43,693 nt of DNA from Pseudomonadales bacterium (GCA_007130155.1 SLTB01000024.1:1-43693), one strand, 5' to 3'. Positions 8,667-18,555 are shown, counted from the stretch's first letter. Numbers and translations: made by a program. The notes: generated from the sequence alone by a model not told the origin.

Positions 8667-9569
8667 ATGACAATCGCCGGTCCCGGCCCGACCTCACACA
8701 CCTACTTTTCCCAACGTCTGCGTTTGCACTACGTCGACTGGGGCAACGAAGGCGCTCCGCCCATGCTCATGGTCCACGGCGGCCGCGACCACTGCCGCAA
8801 CTGGGACTGGGTCGCCCAGGCCTTCCGCGACGATTATCACATCATCGCACCGGATCTCCGTGGCCATGGTGACTCTCAGTGGGCCGTGGGTGGCACCTAT
8901 GGCCTGCTCGACTTCGTCGTCGACATCGCCCAGCTGGTGCACCAGAAACAGCTGGCTCCGGTCACCATTCTGTCCCACTCCTTAGGCGGCAACATCAGTC
9001 TCCACTATGCCGGTCTGTATCCGGAGAACGTGGCACGGCTGGTGGCCATCGAGGGCCTCGGGCCGAGTCCCGCCATGCTGGCAAAGCGCCGCAAGGAGCC
9101 AGTGGAGGCACGCCTGCGGGACTGGGTTGGAACCCTGCGCAAACTGTCATCCCGCGCTCCCCGCAAGTACCCGACGCTGGCGGATGCTCTGCAGCGCATG
9201 CGTGAGGAGAACCCGCATCTTTCCGCGGATCAGGCCAGACACCTGACCATCCACGGCAGCAACCAGAACGAAGACGGCACCTACAGCTGGAAATTCGACA
9301 ACTACGTGCGCGCCTTCTCGCCGCTGCATCTGCCCCGCAAGGACACTCAGAGCCTGTTCAACCGCATCACCTGCCCGACGCTGCTCATCCGTGGCACCGA
9401 AAGCTGGGCCTCGGATCCCAACGAGGACGGTCGCATCGAGCACTTCAACCGGGCCCGCGCCGTGAACATCGACAATGCCGGCCACTGGGTCCACCACGAC
9501 CAGCTCGATCAGTTTGTCGATCTGGTCCAGTCGTTTCTCGGCGAGGACGACTCTGGGGCGGGCTCCTGA
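8667..9569 (+). CDS. Alpha/beta hydrolase
   Basis: MLMVHGGRDHCRNWDWV, APDLRGHGDSQW, LSHSLGGNISLHYAG nucleophile elbow, NAGHWVHHD. Confidence 0.9.
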   Translation: MTIAGPGPTSHTYFSQRLRLHYVDWGNEGAPPMLMVHGGRDHCRNWDWVAQAFRDDYHIIAPDLRGHGDSQWAVGGTYGLLDFVVDIAQLVHQKQLAPVTILSHSLGGNISLHYAGLYPENVARLVAIEGLGPSPAMLAKRRKEPVEARLRDWVGTLRKLSSRAPRKYPTLADALQRMREENPHLSADQARHLTIHGSNQNEDGTYSWKFDNYVRAFSPLHLPRKDTQSLFNRITCPTLLIRGTESWASDPNEDGRIEHFNRARAVNIDNAGHWVHHDQLDQFVDLVQSFLGEDDSGAGS

Positions 9570-10444
9570 TGCTGGCAAGGCAGTGGCGGCGGCTCGCGCG
9601 CCCCCATCTGGCTGCACTGACTGCCAGCGTTCTGGCGGCCGGCTGCGCGCTAGGCCCAAGCCTGCCGGACGGTGCCCAGACGCTCAACGACATTGCGTTT
9701 CTCGAGCAGGACGGTATCCGTCTTACCGGCGACCTTTATCTGCCGGTGGCCGAGGGTCGCCGACCCGCAGTACTGCTGATCCACGGAGGTGGCTGGCGTA
9801 ACGGTGATCCAGGTCAGATGGCCCATCTCGGCCGCCGGCTGGCCGCCGCAGGCTTCGTGGCCTACAGCACCAGCTATCGTTTTGCACCGGAATACCGTCA
9901 CCCCACCCAACTTGCAGACGTCCGCGATGCCATGACCTGGTTGGCAGAGCACGACCGTGTAGATCCGGATCGAGTAGCCGTGTGGGGCTACTCCGCCGGC
10001 GCCCATCTGGCCCTGCTGCTGGGCTTTGGGGCCGAAGCGGATGCGGATGCCGAGACCGGGTCAGCGCCCAGGCGACCGGTCGCCGTGGTAGCAGGCGGCT
10101 CGCCCAGCGACTTCGAGCGCTTCGACCCAAACGGGCGCCTACTGGTGAACCTGATGGGCGCTGCGCGCGACGAAGACCCTGAGGGCTGGCGCCGCGCGTC
10201 TCCCATCCACTGGGCGGATGCCCAGAGTCCGCCAATCTATCTCTACCATGGACGACAGGACAGAGTGGTGGATGTGGGTCATTCCCGTGAACTTGAAGCC
10301 AGGCTCGACGGACTCGGCGCAAGTGTCCACTACGACGAAGTCGCCTGGGGTCACTTCTGGGTCTTCCTCGGCAACCGCAGCGTCGAGCAGCGCGCCACAA
10401 ACTTCCTCAAGCAGACGTTCAACGACAATGGGGCCAGGCGATGA
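9569..10444 (+). CDS. Alpha/beta hydrolase (esterase/lipase-like), putative lipoprotein
   Basis: N-terminal VLAAGC lipobox-like; LLIHGGGWRNGD (HGGGW oxyanion motif), VWGYSAGAHLALL. ATGA-type overlap with upstream gene. Confidence 0.87.
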   Translation: MLARQWRRLARPHLAALTASVLAAGCALGPSLPDGAQTLNDIAFLEQDGIRLTGDLYLPVAEGRRPAVLLIHGGGWRNGDPGQMAHLGRRLAAAGFVAYSTSYRFAPEYRHPTQLADVRDAMTWLAEHDRVDPDRVAVWGYSAGAHLALLLGFGAEADADAETGSAPRRPVAVVAGGSPSDFERFDPNGRLLVNLMGAARDEDPEGWRRASPIHWADAQSPPIYLYHGRQDRVVDVGHSRELEARLDGLGASVHYDEVAWGHFWVFLGNRSVEQRATNFLKQTFNDNGARR

Positions 10445-11604
10445 CCGTCCTGCCTGATGACTCGGACTCCGGTCTCGCGCACCGCATCCATGGCGCCAGA
10501 GGCCTCGGAGTCATCGTCCTCACCAGCGGTGGCAGTGGCGCCCTGGCCTTGCTGCTTCGCACGCCGGGAGCCTCAAGGACCGTGCTCGATGCGCACATTC
10601 CCTACGGCCAGAGTGCTCTCGAATCCTTCCTCGGTGGGCAACCGGATCAGGCCTGTGCACCCGATACGGCGCGTGCGATGGCCATGGCCGCTTTTCACCG
10701 CGCCCGCTCCCTTGAACCGGATGCTGCGCTCTTCGGCATCAGCTGCACAGCAAGCCTGGTCACGGATCGCCCCAAGCAGGGCGGTCACCGGGTCCACGTC
10801 GGCCTGCAGACCGCCAATCGCAGCGATCTATTCAGCGTCGAGCTCATCGCCGGTGCCCGCAGCCGCAGCGAGGAAGAGGCCATCTGCGACAGGCTGCTGT
10901 TGAACGCCCTGGCCGAGGCCAAGGGCATCAGCAGTGCAGCAGCCCCCGTCTGGCGGCCCGGAGAAAACCTTGCTGAACTGCGCTGCCAAGCCCCAAAGCA
11001 CTGGCAGGAACTCGTACTCGGCAGTCGCCGCGCCATCGATGCGCGTGCACCGCAGTCACCTGACCCGGAATCCAGAGCGCGATTGATTTTTCCTGGGGCT
11101 TTCAATCCCGTACACGACGGACATCTCGGCATGGCCCGCGTCGCCACCGAGCTCACAGGCCTGTCACCGGAGTTCGAGCTGTGCATCCGCAACGTGGACA
11201 AGCCACCCCTCAATTACGCCGCGATCTACGAGCGTCTTGCACACCTTCCCCCATCGAGCCGGGTCTGGCTCACCACCACACCCACCTTCGTCGAGAAAGC
11301 CGAACAGTTTCCAGGCGCCACTTTCATGGTGGGCATCGACACGCTCGAGCGCATCGCCGAACCACGCTACTACGGTCACGATCCAGAGGCCCGCGATCGG
11401 GCTCTGCTGCGGATCGGGGACGCAGGTTGTCGATTTCTGGTCTTCGGCCGCAGCAGCAGTGAGGGCTTCGTCGGCCTCGAAGACCGCAGCTGGCCGCCCT
11501 TGCTGAGAGCGCTTGCGAGCGGGATTCCGGAGCACAGTTTCCGCCATGACCTGTCATCTTCGGAACTTCGACTGAGAAGGACCCTGAATGCCTACACCGA
11601 ATGA
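10441..11604 (+). CDS. Fusion: CinA C-terminal-like (NMN deamidase-like) domain + NadD/NMNAT-like nucleotidylyltransferase
   Basis: N-terminal TSGGSGALALLLRTPGASRTVLDAHIPYGQSALESFLGG resembles the CinA-C ESCTGG...PGSS...VAY pattern; C-terminal LIFPGAFNPVHDGHLGMA nucleotidylyltransferase GxFxPxHxGH motif and SSSELR. Confidence 0.78.
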   Translation: MTVLPDDSDSGLAHRIHGARGLGVIVLTSGGSGALALLLRTPGASRTVLDAHIPYGQSALESFLGGQPDQACAPDTARAMAMAAFHRARSLEPDAALFGISCTASLVTDRPKQGGHRVHVGLQTANRSDLFSVELIAGARSRSEEEAICDRLLLNALAEAKGISSAAAPVWRPGENLAELRCQAPKHWQELVLGSRRAIDARAPQSPDPESRARLIFPGAFNPVHDGHLGMARVATELTGLSPEFELCIRNVDKPPLNYAAIYERLAHLPPSSRVWLTTTPTFVEKAEQFPGATFMVGIDTLERIAEPRYYGHDPEARDRALLRIGDAGCRFLVFGRSSSEGFVGLEDRSWPPLLRALASGIPEHSFRHDLSSSELRLRRTLNAYTE

Positions 11605-12061
11605 CCTTTTGCAGCGAAGTGTGCAGCTGGCCTGCTTGAACGTGGAGGCAGGCGGCGGGCCCTTCGGCGCGGTGATCGCCGACGGCGAAGGGCGGATTGT
11701 TGCCGAGGGCCGCAACAGCGTGACACGCTGCAACGATCCCACCGCACACGCCGAGATCAATGCCATCCGCCAGGCCTGCCGGACCCGCGGCGACTTCCGC
11801 CTCGATGGCCTGCTGCTCTACAGTTCCTGTGAACCCTGCCCCATGTGCATGGCTGCTGCATGGTGGGCGCGCCTCGATGGCGTCGTTTTCGCGAGTACGC
11901 GCCAGCAGGCCGCCGCTGCCGGATTCGACGATGATCGCATCTGGCAGGCCATCGAGACGGGAACCACATCAAGCGCGATGCCTATTCGGCAGGTCGCCCT
12001 GCCCCTTGCCGGGGAGGAATTTGATCGCTGGCTTGCCACCACGGACCGCAAGTCGTACTGA
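11588..12061 (+). CDS. Nucleoside/nucleobase deaminase (CMP/dCMP-type zinc-binding)
   Basis: PTAHAEINAIRQAC (HAE) and LYSSCEPCPMCMAAAWWARLDGVVFA (PCxxC); overlaps the upstream ORF by 17 nt. Confidence 0.9.
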   Translation: MPTPNDLLQRSVQLACLNVEAGGGPFGAVIADGEGRIVAEGRNSVTRCNDPTAHAEINAIRQACRTRGDFRLDGLLLYSSCEPCPMCMAAAWWARLDGVVFASTRQQAAAAGFDDDRIWQAIETGTTSSAMPIRQVALPLAGEEFDRWLATTDRKSY

Positions 12062-12255
12062 CGACGGCGTCCCGGGACCCCTACCTGCTGAGAGCGCAAA
12101 ACCCTTGACAGCCACCCGGCGTCGGTTTCCACTCTTTGCGTCGGCAGGGCATACCTGTTAGCCATGGTGTCCTGTCGTGTTGCGACAAGCGGCCTTCGAG
12201 CCGTAACGGTTTAAAGAAGCTCATCAATGAGCCCGGAAACCAGGGGAGTATCAGG

Positions 12256-14862
12256 ATGAAGACCTATTGGCTCACGGCCGCCGTGGTGGCCTCCGCCGTC
12301 GTTTCCACGTATCAAGCTCAGGCTCAAACCACAGACCAGGCTCGGCGCATGATCGACGAGGTCGTGGTCACCGCCACCCGCCGTGAGGAATCCATTCAGG
12401 ATGTCCCCGTCGCCGTGACCGCACTGAGCGGCATGCAGTTGGAGCGGGCCGGCGTCCAGGACCTTAGGGATCTGCCCAACCTCAGCTCCAGCTTTCATCT
12501 CAGTGCATCGCAGACTGAATCCCAGGGGTCGACACTGCGCATTCGCGGGGTCGGCACCACCGGCAACAACATCGGACTCGAAAGCGCGGTGGGTGTGTTT
12601 CTCGACGGTATCCATTTGAGTCGCCCGGGCGTCGCTCTTGGTGACCTTGTAGATGTGGAGATGATCGAGGTCCTCAGGGGGCCACAGGGCACGCTCTTCG
12701 GGCGCAACACCAGTGCGGGCGCCCTGCAGATCCGGACCCAACGGCCAAACCTGCAGGAACAGGAGTTCTGGATCAACGCCGGCGCGGGCAACTTCGGCAG
12801 CTACAACGTCCAGGCCGGAGGCAGCCTGCCCGCGATCACGGACAGGCTCGGTTTCCGAGGGTCGGTAGCCGTGCGCCGCCAGGACGGCTTCGTCGACAGC
12901 ACCACCGGCGCAGAGAGCATGGACCGCGACCGCTATGCCCTGCGCGGGCAGATGTACTATCTCATCGATGACCGCACCGACCTGCGCATCATCGCCGACT
13001 ACTCCAAGGCCAAGGAACAGTGCTGCGATGCTCCCATCGTCGTCGAGTCCCCCTTCGTCGCACCCGGAGCTTACGTCGCAGCCGGCCTGCCGGCTGACGG
13101 CGGCGTTGCCCTGAGCGGCCCCCAAGCCCTCGACAAACGCCAATCCAACGCAGGGCAGTTCGAGAACCCCTTCGAGCAATGGGGCGTGTCCCTTGAGCTG
13201 AACCGGGAGTTCGACAACTTCGACATGGTCTACATCGGATCCTGGCGTGATTTCTCTGCTGATTCCGTCCAGCACTCCGACTTCGTCTCCCTCGACGTGT
13301 TCTCAGTGCGCCCCGAAGTGGCCGGCGGCCAGAAGACCTTCGACGACATCCGCACCACGACCCATGAACTGCGGTTCTCGGGTGAAGCCGGTCGCCTGCA
13401 GTGGCTCGTCGGCGGTTTCTTCATGGACGAGAAGATCATCGAGGGCCAGGGGCTTGGTCTGGGCTCCGATTTTTCCCGCTACGTGAGCGGCGGCGCCTGG
13501 TTCGGCAATCTGTTTCCCGCCTTCGGTGCTGCGTTTCCGGCCCTGGCCGGCGTGCCCCTGGCCACAGGCGGGACCTTCGGCGACGTTCTGGCGACCAACA
13601 ATCCCGCCCTGGCCTTTGCCGGCGGCGTCGATTCGGCGGGGTCCTTCGCCCAGAACCGCTTCAGACAGAAGACCCGAGGCTGGTCCGTGTTCACCCACAA
13701 CACCTTCGAAGTCACGGACAAACTCGACTTCGTGGTCGGACTGCGCTGGGTGGATGAGAAGAAGGATGGCTCCTTCGAGCAGTTCGCGGCGGTCAACTCC
13801 GGCGCCTGTCTCAACAGCCTCGCCAACCGCGATGCCCTGACCCTCGGTGCCCTCGGCATGGATCCCACCAATGCCACGGGTCTGGTGACCGTCGCCGGCA
13901 CCGTGGGCGCAGTGGCAGGGGGCAACATGTGCTTCCCCTTCATCGCCCCGGCCGATACAGGTATCAGCTATGCGACGTTCGCCAATCCGCTGCCCCAATC
14001 CTTCGACCAGACCTTTTCAGATACGGAACTGGTCTGGACCCTGAAGGCGGTCTACTCATTCAATGACCTGACCACCGGCTACGCCAGCTTCACCCACGGC
14101 TTCAAGGCCGGCGGCTTCAACCTCGACGCCACCGCTGCTGCGGCCGGCGCCGATCCGAGATTCGACTCCGAGCTCATCGATGCCTGGGAAGTGGGCTTGA
14201 AGACCGACCTCTTCGATCGCCGTGTAAGGGTGAATTCCGCGCTGTTCTGGCAGGACCTGGAGGATTTCCAGGTGCTGGAGTTCACCGGCGTCCAGTTCAT
14301 CACCTTCAACGTCGACAAGGCTCGCAGTCGCGGCGCCGAGGTCGAGATTGCCGCCGCACCGCTGAACGAACTCGACGTCAATCTGTCCGTCACCTACCAG
14401 AAGGCCGAGTACCCCGGCAACTGCGCCGCCGACGGCGCTCCGCCTCAGGTCACCGCCCTCTGCGGAGGCCGGCTGACCAACGCCTCGGACTGGACCGCAC
14501 TCTTCGGCGCTTCCTGGGAGCAGATGATCGAGGGCACCAACCTGTCCTGGTTCGCCGGCGGCAACGTACGTTGGGAATCCAGGCGGCGCACCGGCACCCA
14601 GTGGCGTGATCCCAGCTCGCGGCAGCTGGCAGCAGCAGACTTCCAGGGCAGCAACGCCAAGCTCAATCTTCGCCTGGGCATCGGCGAGGCCACGGGCCGC
14701 TGGACTGCTGAGGTCTGGGGGCAGAACCTCACCGACAAGCAGACCAAGAATGTGACGTTCAATATCCCGCTGCGTGGCATTGGCGGCTTCGGAACCGCCG
14801 CGCGCGGTGCTTTCATCGAGGCCCCAAGGACCTTCGGCGTCACGCTTCGGGCGCGAATGTAA
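12256..14862 (+). CDS. TonB-dependent outer-membrane receptor
   Basis: Signal peptide, IDEVVVTATRREESIQDVPVAVTALSG (TonB box/plug), VEMIEVLRGPQGTLFGRNTSAGALQI, C-terminal aromatic-rich beta-barrel ending VTLRARM. Confidence 0.95.
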   Translation: MKTYWLTAAVVASAVVSTYQAQAQTTDQARRMIDEVVVTATRREESIQDVPVAVTALSGMQLERAGVQDLRDLPNLSSSFHLSASQTESQGSTLRIRGVGTTGNNIGLESAVGVFLDGIHLSRPGVALGDLVDVEMIEVLRGPQGTLFGRNTSAGALQIRTQRPNLQEQEFWINAGAGNFGSYNVQAGGSLPAITDRLGFRGSVAVRRQDGFVDSTTGAESMDRDRYALRGQMYYLIDDRTDLRIIADYSKAKEQCCDAPIVVESPFVAPGAYVAAGLPADGGVALSGPQALDKRQSNAGQFENPFEQWGVSLELNREFDNFDMVYIGSWRDFSADSVQHSDFVSLDVFSVRPEVAGGQKTFDDIRTTTHELRFSGEAGRLQWLVGGFFMDEKIIEGQGLGLGSDFSRYVSGGAWFGNLFPAFGAAFPALAGVPLATGGTFGDVLATNNPALAFAGGVDSAGSFAQNRFRQKTRGWSVFTHNTFEVTDKLDFVVGLRWVDEKKDGSFEQFAAVNSGACLNSLANRDALTLGALGMDPTNATGLVTVAGTVGAVAGGNMCFPFIAPADTGISYATFANPLPQSFDQTFSDTELVWTLKAVYSFNDLTTGYASFTHGFKAGGFNLDATAAAAGADPRFDSELIDAWEVGLKTDLFDRRVRVNSALFWQDLEDFQVLEFTGVQFITFNVDKARSRGAEVEIAAAPLNELDVNLSVTYQKAEYPGNCAADGAPPQVTALCGGRLTNASDWTALFGASWEQMIEGTNLSWFAGGNVRWESRRRTGTQWRDPSSRQLAAADFQGSNAKLNLRLGIGEATGRWTAEVWGQNLTDKQTKNVTFNIPLRGIGGFGTAARGAFIEAPRTFGVTLRARM

Positions 14863-14908
14863 CGGCATCATCCAAAGCGTCCGCTGCCCTGCAGACCCAC
14901 AGCGTAAC

Positions 14909-15113
14909 AGTCTGCGCACCAGGACTGGGAGCATGCGAGACGCTCCCAGTCCGAGGCCAATTCAACGCCTGATCAAGGGGCGTAGCGAGGCTACGTGACA
15001 AAATCGAACGGTGACAAAATCGAACGGTGACAAAATCGAACGGTGACAAAATCGGACGATCACAGCGGGCCGCTGGGGAGGCCGCGGCGCCTTCACCTCC
15101 TGCCGCACAGACT
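14909..15113. repeat. Family-2 inverted-repeat element, copy B, with 4 x 16-bp tandem expansion
   Basis: AGTCTGCGC...GC(A)CAGACT ends; interior matches copy A (gcatgcgagacg, tgaggcc.att..acgcc.gat..agg.gcgtag). Contains GTGACAAAATCGAACG x3 plus GTGACAAAATCGGACG. Confidence 0.82.
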
Positions 15114-15141
15114 CCCAGCCCTCAGAAGAGCAACACCATGC

Positions 15142-15224
15142 TCAGGACAGGGCACCAGCATCCGGACTGGCGACTAAGCGAGGGAAGGGATTCCCCGCCA
15201 GTCCGAAGCTGGCGCGCACTGTCC
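15142..15224. repeat. Long imperfect hairpin between convergent genes
   Basis: CAGGACAGGGCACCAGCATCCGGACTGGCG ... CGCCAGTCCGAAGCTGGCGCGCACTGTCCTG. Confidence 0.75.
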
Positions 15225-15260
15225 TGAACGACTCATAAGCGCTGTGTCAGCGCCGTGTCG

Positions 15261-15701
15261 TCACTGGTTGCCGGCCAAGCTCATGATCATCTGAGCGAAT
15301 TCCGGATCCTGGCCCATGTGAGTGGCGATGGCGTTGTAGTCACTCACTTCAACGCCAGCCTCGGTCACAGCTTCGACCATTTTCTCCTGCGCTTCCTGCT
15401 GCAGGGCTTGGGCCTGTTCCGCATCACCTGCGGCCTGGATCTCACCCATATAGTCGTCACGAATCTCCTGGACTTCATTCCAGGCCCCGGCGAAGCGCTC
15501 GAGCGTCTCGTCATCGAAGTCCGGCCGGGCCGGCTGTTGAGGCTGCGCCGGTTGCTGAGCCTCCGGCTGATAACCACCACCAGCAGGCGGCTGGCCCGGC
15601 TGCTCATAGCCACCCTGGGCCAAGGCCAAGTGAGAGGCCGTGATCAGGACGCCACCGGCCGCCAGGGCCGCGATTCTGGTCAGATTCATTCGGGTCTCCA
15701 T
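15261..15701 (-). CDS. DUF4168-like secreted protein
   Basis: METRMNLTRIAALAAGGVLITASHLALAQ signal peptide; Q/P-rich linker; DDETLERFAGAWNEVQEIRDDYMGEIQ...EAGVEVSDYNAIATHMGQDPEF. Start chosen at the signal peptide. Confidence 0.72.
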   Translation of the reverse strand: METRMNLTRIAALAAGGVLITASHLALAQGGYEQPGQPPAGGGYQPEAQQPAQPQQPARPDFDDETLERFAGAWNEVQEIRDDYMGEIQAAGDAEQAQALQQEAQEKMVEAVTEAGVEVSDYNAIATHMGQDPEFAQMIMSLAGNQ

Positions 15702-16003
15702 GCGATTATCCTCGCGTTGCTTCAAAAAGGTCACCCTGGTCGAGGGTTCAACCGTGATCGAGCAAGGGTCATGCCGGAAACCGTCAAAGGTGTGTCCATC
15801 CACACCATGGAACAGCTTATGAGTCCATTAATTATCATTTAGGACAGACAGTTGATAAAGAATCGAGCCTGGCGAACTCTTCGGGACCCACCCGCTCCGG
15901 ATGTTTCCATCGGTCGCCAGAGTCCTCGAGGCGGCCCAGCTGAGCGCAGCCCCCGAATCCCGAACGTCTTATTTTGAGACAGATTGCCGGAATTCGGACA
16001 GTG

Positions 16004-17395
16004 TCATGGCGTGACCGCCAACTGCTCATTGCTGTAAAGGCTGCGCCAACGTCCAGAGCGGAAGCGCTTCGTGAGCATCCAGGCTTTCAGCGCATAATCG
16101 CCGATCAGCGCCGCGAAAACCCACTCCACCGGCATGCCCAGCCAAGCGAAAAGTACCGCGAGCACACAGCGCACCCCCAAAAGCCCGGCCATGGTGGCCT
16201 TCAGCGGGTAGCGGGTGTCCCCCGCGCCACGCAGGGCGCCGCCAAAGGCGAACTCCACCGCCATCAGGGGCTGAACGGCGCCGAGGATATAGATAAAGGC
16301 TATGGTGTAAGCGATCACTTCAGGGTCATCAATCATGAACCGGGCCATGGGCTCGGCAAAAACAATGACCGTAAGGCCTATACCCAGCATGGACAGCATG
16401 GCGTAACGCAAAGCCCGCCAGCCATTGGCAGTGGCCGCCTCGGGATCATTGGCGCCCAGTGCCTGACCCACCAGCGTCGAGCCGGCAATGGAAAAGCCGA
16501 ACCCGACCACAAAGCACACCGAGAGGATGTTGACACCGATGCCGTAGGCGGCGAACGCCGCTGTTCCGTAATAGTGACCGATCACGCCAAGGAAGATGAA
16601 GAAGCCAATCCGGAACACACCCTGCTCCAGCGCAGCTGGATAGCCGATGGTCAGCAGGCGCTGCACCCGAGCCGCCTGGATGGCTTCCCGCCACTCTCGC
16701 AACCGGAATTCGATCACCAGCTGCCCGTTCATCCACAACAGCAGGAACACCAGCCCCGCCACGCCAAAGGCGAAGCCGTTGGCGATCGCCGCCCCTTTCA
16801 CGCCCAGCGCCGGGAATCCGAAGTGACCGAACACCAGCACGTAGAGACCGAACATGCTGATCAGGTTGGTGGCGGCGCCGATCCACATCGGCGTGCGGGC
16901 GTCACCGGCTGCCCGCAGCGCAGCACTCATGATGAAGTTGACGGCAAACGCGACGTTGAACAGTGAGAGCCAGAAGATGAACTCACCTGCCAGACGGGTC
17001 GCATCAGGCCCGAGGCCGAACAAACCCGCCAGGGGTTCCGCGAAAACCATTACCGGCAGGGTGAGCACCAGGGCCACCATCACGCCAAGGAGCAGGGAAC
17101 TCACGGTGGTCCGGGTGGCCTCATCGAAGTCCCGCGCGCCCCAGGCCCTGGCCACCAGTGCCGTGGTACCGACGCTGACCGCCATCATGATGGCCTGCAG
17201 GGTGAAGAAGACTTGATTGCCCACGGTCACGGCAGCCGCAGCTGCCGGCCCAAGGGTCGCCACCACCTTGATGGAGACGATGCCCACCATGGCGAACAGC
17301 AGGTTGGTCAGGATGGAAGGCCAGGCCAGTTCCCATATTCCGAGCGGGCGCGAGGCCTCGACCGCAGGATTCGCTGATCCAGAATTTTCGCTCAT
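16004..17395 (-). CDS. MATE family efflux transporter
   Basis: 463 aa, about 12 hydrophobic segments, MSAALRAAGDARTPMWIG and FAFGGALRGAGDTRYPLKAT repeat signatures. Confidence 0.93.
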   Translation of the reverse strand: MSENSGSANPAVEASRPLGIWELAWPSILTNLLFAMVGIVSIKVVATLGPAAAAAVTVGNQVFFTLQAIMMAVSVGTTALVARAWGARDFDEATRTTVSSLLLGVMVALVLTLPVMVFAEPLAGLFGLGPDATRLAGEFIFWLSLFNVAFAVNFIMSAALRAAGDARTPMWIGAATNLISMFGLYVLVFGHFGFPALGVKGAAIANGFAFGVAGLVFLLLWMNGQLVIEFRLREWREAIQAARVQRLLTIGYPAALEQGVFRIGFFIFLGVIGHYYGTAAFAAYGIGVNILSVCFVVGFGFSIAGSTLVGQALGANDPEAATANGWRALRYAMLSMLGIGLTVIVFAEPMARFMIDDPEVIAYTIAFIYILGAVQPLMAVEFAFGGALRGAGDTRYPLKATMAGLLGVRCVLAVLFAWLGMPVEWVFAALIGDYALKAWMLTKRFRSGRWRSLYSNEQLAVTP

Positions 17396-17487
17396 GCCTG
17401 ATCGGCCACGGTGGGATCAACGCCTCTCATGGAACAAGATTACGCTTATCCATTCAAAAGGAGTGTGCATCGTGCTCGCACGACGCG

Positions 17488-17550
17488 TTTGTGGGAGCTC
17501 CAGCGGGGGCGCTGCACGGATTCATCGCCCGCACTGGGGGCTCCCACAAA
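17488..17550. repeat. REPIN-like inverted pair
   Basis: TTTGTGGGAGC (17488-17498) / GCTCCCACAAA (17540-17550). Confidence 0.72.
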
Positions 17551-17630
17551 AACCTGCCACGTGCATCGAATGGCATGTTTCTTACGCGAAGACGTGAACG
17601 ACGGTTCGAGGCGGCCTCCCCAGTATCTCT

Positions 17631-17669
17631 AAGCTCTCGCTTCGGGCATCGGCGACCGATGCGGGTTAG
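17631..17669 (-). repeat. Terminal remnant of a family-1 element
   Basis: aagctctcgcttcgggcatcggcgaccgatgcgggttag resembles copy-1 end cacgccctcgcttcgcgcatcggtgagacatgcgggctag. Confidence 0.6.
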
Positions 17670-17733
17670 AATTCCCCGCCTCGAAAACACTGCGCAAGAC
17701 ACACTCTACATCAACCCTGGGAGGAACTCCGAG

Positions 17734-18555
17734 ATGAGCGCCACAGAAGATGTGCTCGCCCGCGACTTTGCTGACATCGCAGTCAGCCTCGACGGCAACG
17801 TCGCCACCGTGGAAATTCAGCGCCCGCCCAACAACTTCTTCGACCACGCCCTCATCCTCCAGCTTGCCGACGCCTTTGCAGGTCTCGATGCCATGGACGC
17901 CTGCCGCGCCATCGTCCTCGCCTCCCAGGGCAAGCACTTCTGCGCCGGCGCCAATTTCGGCACCGGTCGGGACGACAATGCGGACGCCGAATTCACCGAA
18001 GAGGGATTCCGAAACACCACCCACAAACTTTACAGCGAAGGCGTGAGGCTGTTCGGCTACCGCAAACCCGTGATCGGCGCCATCCAGGGCAGCGCGGTAG
18101 GCGGTGGACTCGGTGTGGCCCTGGTCCCGGACTTCCGGGTCGCCACCCCCAACACCCGCTTCGTGGCCAACTTCACAAAACTCGGCATCCACCCGGGCTT
18201 TGGCCTCACTGTGACGCTTCCCGCCATCATCGGTCAGCAAAAAGCGCAGCTGATGTTCTACACCGGACGGCGCATCAAGGGTGACGAAGCCCTCGAGTGG
18301 GGCCTCGCCGACCTGCTGGTGGAAGAGGACCAACTGCGCCCGGCCGCCCTGGAACTGGCCCGCGAGATCGCTGAAAGCGCTCCGCTGGCGTTGATGTCGG
18401 TGCGCGCCACCATGCGCCAGGGGCTGGCCGAGCGCATCGCCCGGGCCACCGACCACGAACTTGCGGAGCAGCAATGGCTGCGCGCCACCGAAGACGCCCA
18501 GGAGGGTATTCGCGCCGTATCCGAACGACGTCCCGGTGATTTCAAGAATCGTTAA
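17734..18555 (+). CDS. Enoyl-CoA hydratase/isomerase family protein
   Basis: VATVEIQRPPNNFFD, ASQGKHFCAGANF, GAIQGSAVGGGLGVALVPDFRVA; crotonase fold signatures. Confidence 0.92.
   Translation: MSATEDVLARDFADIAVSLDGNVATVEIQRPPNNFFDHALILQLADAFAGLDAMDACRAIVLASQGKHFCAGANFGTGRDDNADAEFTEEGFRNTTHKLYSEGVRLFGYRKPVIGAIQGSAVGGGLGVALVPDFRVATPNTRFVANFTKLGIHPGFGLTVTLPAIIGQQKAQLMFYTGRRIKGDEALEWGLADLLVEEDQLRPAALELAREIAESAPLALMSVRATMRQGLAERIARATDHELAEQQWLRATEDAQEGIRAVSERRPGDFKNR

Noticed and set aside
12211-13275. 354-aa minus-strand ORF antisense to the TonB receptor
   Set aside because: Shadow ORF; the plus strand shows a full TonB plug and barrel.
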